Positions 14,452 through 23,100 of a stretch of DNA of 41,841 bases are shown here, in pieces. How positions within the stretch are numbered: position 1 is the stretch's first letter; the number at the start of each line of letters is the position of its first letter. Made by a program: the position numbers and the translations under genes. Location of the stretch: IMG/VR virus record IMGVR_UViG_3300048929_000326, positions 1-41,841 of that record. One strand, given 5' to 3'. The notes beneath the pieces were generated by a model. It saw only the letters and a list, made by a program, of their open reading frames with translations, was not told the DNA's origin and made no database searches. This DNA comes from a virus.

Positions 14452-16035
14452 ATGACAGTCCGCCTGCTTTGCGCTTATTCGATCTACCCGCAGAACGCCA
14501 TCGTCACCCTTGATGCGGGGACTGAGGCCGGCCTGATCGCAGCCAAAACTGCATCGGCTGACACGACAGGCGGACTCCTATACGTCGCCCCTCCCGTTCC
14601 CGTCCGATTGTCCGGACAAGCCGCCATGCCCAAAAGGACGATTTCCGGACCTATCGCCTTCGTTCCTGATAGCCCAGTTTCCGGCGGCTCCTGCTCGTTC
14701 GGGTTGGTCGCTGACGGGGTTAATGTGCCGGACTTCTCGGCGTTTAGCGCCCATTCCAGTGACCTGGGCTATCTCAACACGGCGGGCTATCTTAATTTGG
14801 TGGAATGCTTCCACCTTGCCGGCGTAAATTTCTACTCGATATCGCAGCCTGCCGTTCAGACAGTTGCAGACACCACGGCGCCGACAGTTACTGGCGCTGC
14901 CGTGGCAAACACTACTCCGACCGTAATTGCAGTATCGATCAGCGAAGCGCTCGCGTCAGCGTATACGCCTGACGTTTCGACATTTTCCGTTGCCGGCCAC
15001 CCGATTGTGCAGGCTGCGATCACCGGCTCCACTCTAAATCTCACGACGAGCACGGCTTTTGTCAATGGTGAGGCCGCACGCACTCTTTCCTACGTTCAGC
15101 CCGCAACAAATGGTCTGCGCGATGCAGCTGGCAATTTGATGGCTTCATTCTCCGGCCGCGCGATTACGAACAACGTTGCACCCGCCGATACCACCGCTCC
15201 GGTGATCCAGTCGGCCAGCATCAACGGTGCGACGCTGACGATGGTCTACAACGAGACGTTGACCAGCAACAACCCGACGCCAGCAGCGTTTGCCCTGGTG
15301 CTCGATGGCGGCGCCGCAGTGGCGCCAATGAGTGCCGTCGCGTCTGGTACGAACGTTGTCTTGACCTTTGCCGCTGCTGCTACGGCTGGCCAAGTCGCCA
15401 CTCTCGGCTACACGCCAGGGGCTGTTGCGATCAAAGACGCAGCTGGCAATAACGCAGCAGCGCTGGTCGGGCAGGCCGTAACCAATGGCACGCCGTCGGC
15501 GGGAGCGACTGCCGGGCGTCTGACTTCATTGCTGCGCATGACGGAATCGGGTTCGGTTGCGCCGTACACCTACACCGGTACGGGTGGTGAATTTTCAGGT
15601 TCAAACGGGGTTGATGGTGAAGGCCGACTGACTGTAGCCTTCCAAAATGGAGTTGATGGATCAGTAACGATGCAGACGCTGACCACGCCGGTGGCAACTA
15701 CTGGCCCAGAAACGTTGCTGTCGGTTGATGTATCGAATGCTTCAGGCATGCGTTATGGGACTATGGATTACGCCCTGGTCAACCATCCGGCCGGCTACAG
15801 CACCTTCACGAATGGCGCGGCTGGTCCCGCCTCAGCGGTTCTGGGCGCCGCAAACGATTATCAGCGCGTCAGCCGCGTCGGCTCCTCGCTGCTCTTCGAT
15901 GTGTCGAAAGATGGCGGCGCGACATGGACCAATATCCGAACATTCACCGGTGTTTCCACCGGAGTGTTGTACGTGTTTGTCCGGACCGCCTTTGCGGCGC
16001 AATTCACCAACTTGATGACGACGGGGTTGGCATGA
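14452..16035 (+). CDS. Adhesin-like head-region protein with SwmB-type repeats
   Basis: A 527-residue protein. The N-terminal ~135 residues (MTVRLLCAYSIYPQNAIVT…SISQPAVQ) form a unit that also opens the homologue at 37378. Two ~100-residue Ig-like repeats follow, each introduced by DTTAPV and containing SEALxxA or NETLTSNNPTPAAF and GLRDAAGN or AIKDAAGNNAA. This is the pattern of SwmB/Ig-like repeats of surface proteins. The C-terminal ~170 residues (TSLLRMTESGSVAPYTY… to the end) look like a beta-sandwich, possibly carbohydrate-binding. It lies among head genes and overlaps the SGNH-hydrolase gene. It is probably a virion surface decoration or receptor-contact protein; this is inferred. Confidence 0.65.
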   Translation: MTVRLLCAYSIYPQNAIVTLDAGTEAGLIAAKTASADTTGGLLYVAPPVPVRLSGQAAMPKRTISGPIAFVPDSPVSGGSCSFGLVADGVNVPDFSAFSAHSSDLGYLNTAGYLNLVECFHLAGVNFYSISQPAVQTVADTTAPTVTGAAVANTTPTVIAVSISEALASAYTPDVSTFSVAGHPIVQAAITGSTLNLTTSTAFVNGEAARTLSYVQPATNGLRDAAGNLMASFSGRAITNNVAPADTTAPVIQSASINGATLTMVYNETLTSNNPTPAAFALVLDGGAAVAPMSAVASGTNVVLTFAAAATAGQVATLGYTPGAVAIKDAAGNNAAALVGQAVTNGTPSAGATAGRLTSLLRMTESGSVAPYTYTGTGGEFSGSNGVDGEGRLTVAFQNGVDGSVTMQTLTTPVATTGPETLLSVDVSNASGMRYGTMDYALVNHPAGYSTFTNGAAGPASAVLGAANDYQRVSRVGSSLLFDVSKDGGATWTNIRTFTGVSTGVLYVFVRTAFAAQFTNLMTTGLA

Positions 16036-16748
16036 TTAATGCCCTTCGGCGCGGCGTGCCGTACGTTGATTTCACGACGGCGGATCTGAACTGTGTATTT
16101 GACGGTAACTCGATCGTGGCTAACGTTGGTGCTTCAACCGCCGCAAAGGGAATGGTCTCGCAACTCGGCCTCATCCCACCGATCAATGGCCGCACCGTGA
16201 TCGCCAACATCGGAGTTAGTGGCCAGACCATTGGTCAGTCGACGGCCACCACGGCGAGCATGCGCGGCCGGCGGGCCGCTTTCCTCGACCCGCTGTGGGT
16301 ACCAGGGAAAACGAATATCCTGTTCGTTCTGGAAGGCACCAACACGGTCTGCAACAATCCTGGACGTACTGGACTGCAGGCCGCTGCTGACTTGGCGGGA
16401 TACTGCGCCGAAGTGCTGGCGGTACACCCCTGGAAGATCGTAATGCTCCTGACGATCCCACGCTTCAATATGACACCTGGCATCTATCAGAGTGATCTGC
16501 CAGCGGGCAACGCCGAACTGCTCGCATTCAATAAGTACGTGATGGAGAACTATCGCTCGATGGGCATCAAGCTGTGCATCGATCCGATGCTGCAATCAGA
16601 TGGCATATTCACAGCACCGGCTGCGGCGACCAACACACCGGCGAACATGTCCCCATTCATGGCCGACAAAATTCATCCGAACGACGCCGGTCATCTGAAG
16701 TTTGCGCAGTATATCGCGGCGGTCCTGCCGCGACTTCCCGCGCGCTAG
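16032..16748 (+). CDS. SGNH/GDSL hydrolase
   Basis: A 238-residue protein with the four SGNH blocks: DGNS with S27 (block I), G64 in GVSGQ (II), EGTN with N104 (III), and DKIHPNDAG with D212 and H215 (V). Such esterases remove acetyl or other acyl groups from polysaccharides. It starts inside the stop of the adhesin-like gene (ATGA), implying coupled production, so it may deacetylate capsule or O-antigen during adsorption. No signal peptide is present, consistent with a virion protein. A location between capsid and connector genes is unusual for such an enzyme. Confidence 0.8.
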   Translation: MINALRRGVPYVDFTTADLNCVFDGNSIVANVGASTAAKGMVSQLGLIPPINGRTVIANIGVSGQTIGQSTATTASMRGRRAAFLDPLWVPGKTNILFVLEGTNTVCNNPGRTGLQAAADLAGYCAEVLAVHPWKIVMLLTIPRFNMTPGIYQSDLPAGNAELLAFNKYVMENYRSMGIKLCIDPMLQSDGIFTAPAAATNTPANMSPFMADKIHPNDAGHLKFAQYIAAVLPRLPAR

Positions 16749-16811
16749 CACCTATTTCTTGGCGGCGTACTTGCCCCACGTTGTTTTCAAACACTCCTCA
16801 GGGACTTCCCT

Positions 16812-17417
16812 ATGACCAAAATCCGGACCGTCGCTCCTGCAGTAATGGCCGTGACGCTTGACGCCGCAAAACAGGCGTTACGCATCGATGGCGGCGACAT
16901 GGATGCGCTGGTAGCGATCTGGACCAAGGGCGTCATCGGCAGCCTGGAACACGAAATTGGGCAGTGCCTGATGGAGCAGACCTGGGAGGTCCGCCTGGCG
17001 GCCTTCCCTGGTGTCCCGTGCTGGTACGTTGGTCAACCTGCACCCAGCAGCGTCGCCGCACCGATCGATCTGCCACACCCGACCATGAGTGTGACGACGG
17101 TGAAATACATCGATCCAACGGGAACTGAGCAGACGCTGGACGCCGCGGCGTATCGTCTCAATGTCGCGCGCTATACCAGCACGATCACGCCAGCGCGCGG
17201 AGGCCGCTGGCCGGCCACCGCAGAGGACGACGCAGCAGTGACGGTCACTGTTGTGTGCGGCTACGGGGACGACCCGGCATCCACTCCAGATGAGGTGCAG
17301 CTTTACATCCTGGCGAAATTGGCCGAGCAGTTCGATCCGGCCAGCCGAATGGAGCGCGACACCGTGCAGTCGGCGTTCGTTGGTAGCCTGCTTGATCGTT
17401 GCCGGAGCCGCGCATGA
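16812..17417 (+). CDS. Head-tail connector, gp6-like
   Basis: A 201-residue protein. VTLDAAKQALRIDGGDMDALV and the C-terminal helix DEVQLYILAKLAEQFDPAS match HK97 gp6/Phage_gp6-like connectors. These form a ring under the portal. The middle insertion (about 55-130) is beta-rich, as in longer members of the family. The next gene starts within its stop. CAGGGA is the ribosome-binding site. Confidence 0.85.
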   Translation: MTKIRTVAPAVMAVTLDAAKQALRIDGGDMDALVAIWTKGVIGSLEHEIGQCLMEQTWEVRLAAFPGVPCWYVGQPAPSSVAAPIDLPHPTMSVTTVKYIDPTGTEQTLDAAAYRLNVARYTSTITPARGGRWPATAEDDAAVTVTVVCGYGDDPASTPDEVQLYILAKLAEQFDPASRMERDTVQSAFVGSLLDRCRSRA

Positions 17418-17737
17418 GTCTTTCCGGCCGCCTCAACAAGCGCATCGAACTCTGGACCGTGGGCGAAACGCGGGACGAGATCGGGCAGCCAGTGGACGGC
17501 CCGGTGTTCATCGCTACTGTCTGGGCCGAGGTAAAGGATAAAGACGGTGATCTCGCCGTCGAAGCCGACCGTCAGCAGCGCACCGTGAAGACGAACATCA
17601 CCATCCGCTACCGCGACCTGCCGGATAAACTGACCGCGCGCTATAAGGGCAGCGAGTATCGGATTGACGCCACGCTTGGACAGGACAACCGCTCGCTCGT
17701 CCTCGCGGCGATCAAAATCGGGAAGGTTCCCACGTGA
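17414..17737 (+). CDS. Head-tail adaptor (phage_H_T_join, HK97 gp7-like)
   Basis: A 107-residue protein. The start MSLSGRLNKRIELW, then VWAEVKDKDG and ITIRYRDLPDKLTARYKGSEYRI, are diagnostic of the head-tail joining family, which links the connector to the tail. It overlaps genes on both sides by four bases (ATGA, GTGA). Confidence 0.88.
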   Translation: MSLSGRLNKRIELWTVGETRDEIGQPVDGPVFIATVWAEVKDKDGDLAVEADRQQRTVKTNITIRYRDLPDKLTARYKGSEYRIDATLGQDNRSLVLAAIKIGKVPT

Positions 17738-18198
17738 GCAGGGGTTTCAACGTTGACCTGTCGCAGATCGCCGGCCTGCAGCGCGACATCCGGGAGTGGG
17801 GTGAGAACGTCAAGGACGAAGTGGCGATGGCCGGCGTCGCCGCCGGTGCACGCGTGCTGTATCACGAGGCGCAGGCGAATGCTCCTGTATCCGACGAAGC
17901 GCACACCTTCTACGGCCGCGCATCGGTGCGCACCGGCGTGACGTATACCTTTGCTCCTGGCAATCTTCGCAATTCGATCTACCGGAAATTCTCGCCGGAA
18001 TACAGCGGTCCATCGCGCAAGGAATACCGCATCAGCTGGAACCACCTCAAGGCGCCATACGGCCACATGGTGGAATTCGGCACATCGCGCGCAGCGCCGC
18101 ACTCGTTTATCGGCGCCGCGCTGTCGGCGCTGCCGGAAGCCTACACCTCAGCAAAGGTCGCCATGGGCGCCCAGCTGGTCACGATTCAAAGGCGGTAG
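17734..18198 (+). CDS. Tail component, HK97 gp10-like
   Basis: A 154-residue protein with a GTG start. The opening FNVDLSQIAGLQRDIREW, the helix VAAGARVLYHEAQANAPV and the late HLKAPYGHMVEFGTSRAAPHSFI are characteristic of HK97-gp10-type tail completion proteins acting at the head-tail interface. The gene order around it is canonical. Confidence 0.85.
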   Translation: MSRGFNVDLSQIAGLQRDIREWGENVKDEVAMAGVAAGARVLYHEAQANAPVSDEAHTFYGRASVRTGVTYTFAPGNLRNSIYRKFSPEYSGPSRKEYRISWNHLKAPYGHMVEFGTSRAAPHSFIGAALSALPEAYTSAKVAMGAQLVTIQRR

Positions 18199-18200
18199 AT

Positions 18201-18566
18201 ATGAGCATGGAATCCCTGATCTTTGATGCGCTCAAGGGTCTGGTGGACGAGCGTGTCTATCCGGCAGTGGCGCCCGAGGACGAGCCCACTCCCTACATCG
18301 TCTGGCAAGTTCCGGGCGGTGGCCAGGCGATCAACTTCGTCGACGGCGGACAACCCAGTAAGAAGAATGCTCGCATCCAGCTCAACGTGTGGTCGAAGTC
18401 CTTGGCCGAGGCGCTGCGCATCGCCCAGCAGGCTGAAACGATCATGCGCGCCACCACGGCGCTGAGCACCACGGTGCAGAGCGATCAGCGGACGCGATAC
18501 GAGGAGGACACCAAACTGCACGGCACCTACCAGTTCTTCAGCTGCTGGGCAGATATCTCGCCCTAA
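18201..18566 (+). CDS. Tail terminator/completion protein (DUF3168)
   Basis: A 121-residue protein (MSMESLIFDALKGLVDERVYP…) with IVWQVPGGG and RIQLNVWSKSLAEALRIAQQ, typical of DUF3168 tail terminators that cap the growing tail tube. It is followed by three hairpins before the tail tube gene. Confidence 0.82.
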   Translation: MSMESLIFDALKGLVDERVYPAVAPEDEPTPYIVWQVPGGGQAINFVDGGQPSKKNARIQLNVWSKSLAEALRIAQQAETIMRATTALSTTVQSDQRTRYEEDTKLHGTYQFFSCWADISP

Positions 18567-18574
18567 ACAACACC

Positions 18575-18652
18575 GAGCCCGCTAATGCGGGCTTTTTTGC
18601 TTTCTGGCCCCTTGAGGGGCAGTCAACCAGCCGCCGCAAGCGGCTTTTTTTT
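18575..18652 (+). terminator. Tandem intrinsic terminators before tail tube gene
   Basis: AGCCCGC-TAAT-GCGGGCT with six T residues (18576-18598), then GCCCC-TTGA-GGGGC (about 18606-18619), then AGCCGC-N5-GCGGCT with eight T residues (18629-18652). Two strong terminators in series inside the structural operon imply antitermination or a deliberate step in expression before the tail genes. Confidence 0.8.
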
Positions 18653-18674
18653 CGCCCATCGAAAGGACTCTCAA

Positions 18675-19319
18675 ATGAGTGTATCGCTCCCCAACGGCAT
18701 TATCCTGGCTCTGGCCACGGCGTATGCCACGTCCCTGACCGTCACCACCGCTAGCAATGCGTCGGAGACGGTCCTGGGCGTCACCAACACGCTGGCCGCC
18801 GGCGATCTGGTCGAGTACACCTCCGGCTGGTCGCGCGCGAACCAGCGCATCTACCGCGTGAAGGCGCCGTCCGGCTCCAGCGTGACGCTGGAAAATCTGG
18901 ACACCACCGACACGACCCTGTTCCCGGCTGGCAGCGGTGCCGGATCGATCCGCAAGATCAACACCTGGACCCAAATCCAGCAGGTGATGGAGTTGACCAG
19001 CTCCGGCGGCGAGCCGCAGTACCAGACGTACTCCTTCCTGGAGGACGACTATGACCGCCAGATCCCGACCACCACGTCCGCGCAGTCGCTGACGATCCAG
19101 GTGGCCGACGATCCGACTCTGGCCGGCTACCAGGCCATGAAAACGGCCGCGCAGTCCCGCCGCGTCACCGGCCTGCGTGCCACGCTGCCTCAAGGTGGCG
19201 TGATTCTCTACAACGGCATCGTCGCCTTCGACGAGACGCCGACCATGCAGAAGGGCAACGTCATGGCCTGTAACGGCGGCTTCGCGCTGCAGGGTAAGCC
19301 GGTCCGCTACGCCAGCTAA
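18675..19319 (+). CDS. Major tail tube protein
   Basis: A 214-residue protein with the tail-tube-like segments FLEDDYDRQIPTTTSAQSL, LAGYQAMKTAAQSRRVTGLR and DETPTMQKGNVMACNGGFAL, typical of siphovirus tube proteins (TTP families). It is abundant in virions, and its gene is flanked by terminators on both sides. The N-terminal ~75 residues form an Ig-like/beta segment (NGIILALATAYATS…). Confidence 0.85.
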   Translation: MSVSLPNGIILALATAYATSLTVTTASNASETVLGVTNTLAAGDLVEYTSGWSRANQRIYRVKAPSGSSVTLENLDTTDTTLFPAGSGAGSIRKINTWTQIQQVMELTSSGGEPQYQTYSFLEDDYDRQIPTTTSAQSLTIQVADDPTLAGYQAMKTAAQSRRVTGLRATLPQGGVILYNGIVAFDETPTMQKGNVMACNGGFALQGKPVRYAS

Positions 19320-19336
19320 ACGAGCAAGTAGCCATG

Positions 19337-19388
19337 CCCGCAGCAACGCGGGTTTTACCAGCCGGGATAGCTTCCTGGCTGGCTTTTT
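19337..19388 (+). terminator. Tandem hairpins after tail tube gene
   Basis: CCCGC-N6-GCGGG followed by TTTT (19337-19356), then CCAGCCGGG-N7-CCTGGCTGG followed by CTTTTT (19358-19388). Confidence 0.75.
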
Positions 19389-19416
19389 ACCTCCCCCCCC
19401 AGAAAGAGAAAACGCT

Positions 19417-19836
19417 ATGGCAATCAAACTCGGCAACAACCCGAAGGACTTCAAACGCCCTGTGCATGTCGTCAAATTCGACGGCGCGAAGGACTCGATC
19501 ACCTTCACCTTCATCTACCGGGACAAGCGCCAATTCGCCGCGCTGCTCGACGAGCGCGCCGGCGCTACCCGCGCCAAAGACGAGGCGGCCGTGGCCGCCG
19601 CCAAGGAATTGGACGATGCCGGTGGCACGCCCGCTCCGGTGAGCATCCACGACAACTACCTGGAATGGTCGAAGGACAGCGCCGAGAAGGTGCTGCAGAT
19701 CGCTAATGCGTGGGATTTGTCGGAGCCGCTGTCGGTTGAAAACCTGCAGCAGCTGGAAGACGAATTCCCCGGTGCGCTGGAGGAGATCCAGTCCGTCTAC
19801 CAAAAATCCGTCGCGGAAGTCCGCGTAAAAAACTAG
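19417..19836 (+). CDS. Tail assembly chaperone, gpG-like
   Basis: A 139-residue protein that ends at TAG (19834-19836), immediately after a slippery heptamer. By position (between tube and tape measure) and by the frameshift it corresponds to lambda gpG, a chaperone that coats the tape measure during tail assembly. The sequence (LGNNPKDFKRPVHVVKFDG…, DNYLEWSKDSAEKVLQIANAWDL) fits the phage tail assembly chaperone group. A fraction of ribosomes should continue into the following frame to make the G-T fusion. Confidence 0.82.
   Translation: MAIKLGNNPKDFKRPVHVVKFDGAKDSITFTFIYRDKRQFAALLDERAGATRAKDEAAVAAAKELDDAGGTPAPVSIHDNYLEWSKDSAEKVLQIANAWDLSEPLSVENLQQLEDEFPGALEEIQSVYQKSVAEVRVKN
19827..19833 (+). 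promoter_or_regulatory. Programmed -1 ribosomal frameshift site (A AAA AAC)
   Basis: The heptamer A-AAA-AAC is in the correct phase (xxA AAA AAC) directly before the TAG stop. After a -1 slip, reading continues CTA GAG GCC… in frame with the gene at 19854-20150. This is a textbook X XXY YYZ signal in the tail-chaperone position. Confidence 0.88.
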
Positions 19837-19853
19837 AGGCCGTCGCGCGGGAG

Positions 19854-20150
19854 ATGTATTCGGCCCCACCGTCCCGGCATGCGCTGGAGGCGTGGGGACT
19901 ACTCCCTTCCGATATCGCGGCGGTGGAAGTGTTCGAGGAAAACATTCCGGCCTTCGACCTGTTTTGCTACATGAGCACGCAGTGGATGGTGGGGATGGCC
20001 GGCGCCACCGGTCTGAAATATGAGGTGGCGCATCACAAGCTCGACCGGTCCAGGTTGGACCCTGAAGAGTACGAGGGCCGCATGCATGACTTGCGGACCA
20101 TGGAGCAGATCGCGTTGCAGGTAATGCGAGAACGGCAAAAGGAGAAGTGA
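19854..20150 (+). CDS. Tail chaperone extension, gpT-like (made by -1 frameshift)
   Basis: A 98-residue frame that is continuous with the upstream gene after a -1 slip at 19827-19833; the fusion would be about 245 residues. Segments HALEAWGLLPSDIAAVEVFEEN, MSTQWMVGMAGATGLKYE and the Arg/Lys-rich end resemble the DUF1799-type chaperone partners. In lambda the T part recruits tail tube subunits to the tape measure. Independent initiation at ATG 19854 is possible but there is no clear ribosome-binding site. Confidence 0.8.
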   Translation: MYSAPPSRHALEAWGLLPSDIAAVEVFEENIPAFDLFCYMSTQWMVGMAGATGLKYEVAHHKLDRSRLDPEEYEGRMHDLRTMEQIALQVMRERQKEK

Positions 20151-23100
20151 ATGTCTGATCAAATCGGCTCGGCATCAATCGGCCTCGCAGTAGATTCGAG
20201 CGGCGTCGATGCTGGTTTGAACACCATGGAGGCGACGGTCTCGCGTGCCGCACGCAGCCTGTCCACTCTGGGGCGGCAGGGCGCCGCTGCCGTTGAAGGT
20301 ATCGGCACCGGCGCCAGCACCGCGTCGGGGAACGTCAGCCGCGCCACGCGCTCGATCCAGAACGACATTCAACGCACGACGGCCATCACCCAGGCCGGCG
20401 AACGCGGTACGCGCGCGTACTATGAGGCCCTGGCCAGCCAGCGCGGCGCCGACGTCAACGCGCTGCGCCCTTTCCTGGACCAGCTGGAGCAGGTACGCAC
20501 CCGCCAACAGGAGGCTGCTGCGGCGGCCCTCCGCAGCGGCCAAGCCTTCAATACGCAATCCCAGTCCGCCGCACAGCTCGCCGCCAACCTGCGCGTGGTC
20601 CCGGCGCAGTTGACCGACATCGTGACGTCGCTACAAGGCGGCCAGGCTCCGTTGACGGTCTTCCTGCAACAGGGCGGTCAGTTGCGGGACATGTTCGGCT
20701 CCGCCGGCGGCGCTGCACGCGCACTGGGCGGCTACCTCGTCAGCCTGATCTCGCCGCTGACCGTGGCAGCCGCAGCGGTCGCCGCCCTGGGCGTTGCTTA
20801 CAACCAGGGCAGCAAGGAGGCTGATGCCTATCGCAAGTCCATTATTCTGACTGGCAACGTGGCTGGCGTTACCACCAGCCAGTTGGCGGACATGGCCAAG
20901 CAAGCATCCGCGACGGCCGGCACGCAGGCCCAGAACGCCGATGCGCTGGCGCAGCTGGTTGGGACTGGCAAGGTGGCCGCCGATCAGCTGACGAAGTCGT
21001 CCATCGCGGCTGTGCAGGCGCAAAAATATCTCGGCATCGCCGTCGAGGACACAGTGAAGAATTTCGCTGATCTTGGCAAAGATCCGCTTCAGGCCACGCT
21101 CAAGCTCAACGAACAGTACAACTACCTGACGCTGTCCACCTACAAGCAGATCAAGGCTCTTGAATTACAGGGGCAGACAGCCGCCGCCGCAAAGGTCGCA
21201 CAGACAGCCTACGCCGACACGCTGGCCGAACGCAGCAAGCAGATGGAAGGTTCGCTCGGATCGCTGCAAAAAGCCTGGAACGCCACCGGCGGCGCCGCGA
21301 AAAGTGCCTGGGACTTCATGCTCGACGTCGGCCGCGAAGACACGATTGACGACAAGATAAAAGCTGCCGAAAAGGCCTTGAAGGCGGCCAACCTGGCGCG
21401 CTTCTCGTCCATCGGCACTCAGTCGGAGCGTGACTCCGACCGCGATGAAGCGCAGCGGCAGTTGGATCGCTTGAAGAACATCAAGAAGGTCGGTGATTTG
21501 ACCGCGCAATATGCGGCTGAAGATGCCAAGAGCCGGGACGCTTCTTTGAAGTTTGATCAACAAGAAGAGCAGTATTTGTCGCGCATCGAAAAGCAGAAGC
21601 GTGACATCAAAGCTGCGGACACTCTTGGCCGAGCTGCCGCCGAGCGCGGCGAAGATCCTGCCGTCACTGAAGAGCGCATCCAGAAGCGTATCGCACAGAT
21701 CCGCGCCAGCTATGCCGACCTGAATAATCAGGGTATCGAATCGCAGATCGCGGCCGTGGAGCGGCTCGGGCAGGCGCAGGAGTTGGCCGCTCAGCGCGCA
21801 CGCATTCTGCTGCAAGGTGACCAGGATGGCGGTTTCAACAAGTCATTCGACAAACAAGAGGCATATCTTAAGGGTGTCGCGCAGCTCGATGAGGCGGATC
21901 TCCAACGCCAGAAATCCATCCTGCAGAAAAAGCTAGCCTTGGCCGCACAGGAGACCGTCAGCGAAGATAACCGGATCGCCCAGCTGGAGAAGCTGGCCGC
22001 GTTGCGTAACGAGATCGCGAACAAGAATGCGGAAATTGGTAACCGAGAATTAAAATTGTCGGTTGATCTTCGCAATGCTGACGTCGCGCGGAACCGGTCA
22101 GCGTTTGATTCGATGGACGCTTCGCTGTCTGCCCGAGAGGCTGACACCGAAGCACTGAAGCAGCAACTGCAGGCCCAAAATGACCAGAACGAAGCCATTG
22201 GCCTGACTGGTAAGGCGCTGGAGGATCTCAATACGAAACGCGCCGAGGAACTTGCACTCAGACTTTTGGAGAAGGCCGACGTCAAGGATTCAATTCTCGG
22301 CTTGGAAGGCGAGGCAGAGGCGTATCGCCGGCAAGCGCAGTTCGTGCGTGATCTGAATCAAGCTCAGATCGCGGGCGCCCGAAAAATGGCAGCGGTCAAC
22401 GTCTACAAGTCGTTCTGGGACTCTGTCGACAAAGCCGCCGAGGACGCCTTCACCCACATCGGCGAAGGCGGCAAGGCCGTGTTCGATCGTCTAAAGGACA
22501 GCCTCAAGTCCGGTCTGCTGGACGTGCTGTACCAGCTCACCGTCAAACAGTTCCTGATCAACATCAAGACGAACCTCTCGGGCGATCTGTTCAGCAGCCT
22601 GTCCGGCGCACTCGGGACTGATGGCGCGGGATCGTCCGGCACCAGCCTGCTGGGTACCGCGTCGAACTTGTTCACCATTGGTAAGACGATTTACAGCGGC
22701 TTTTCGACCGGCCTTGCCAGTTCTCTCGGCAGCCAGATCGGCAGTCTGGGTAGTCTGTTCGGTTCCGAGGCGGTGTCGGCGTTCGGCACCGGCCTGTCGT
22801 TGACCACAAGCCAAGCCGCCACCGCTGCGAGCGCATATGGCGCCGCTGGCAACACCGCAGTGGCCGGCGGCCTGAGTGCGGGGGCCAGTGCGGCCTCGGC
22901 GATCCCGATTATCGGCTGGATCATCGCCGGAATGGCTGCGAACGATGGCTTCTATAAGCAAGGCTATAGGATCGACGGCCAGCGCGGTGATATCACCAAG
23001 GAACTGCTGCAGAGCACGCTGAAAGGCAACATCCTCGGCCCGATCGGCGCCACCGCTACGGTGGGCATCGGCGCGGCTGACTCGCTGCTGCAGAAGCTCG

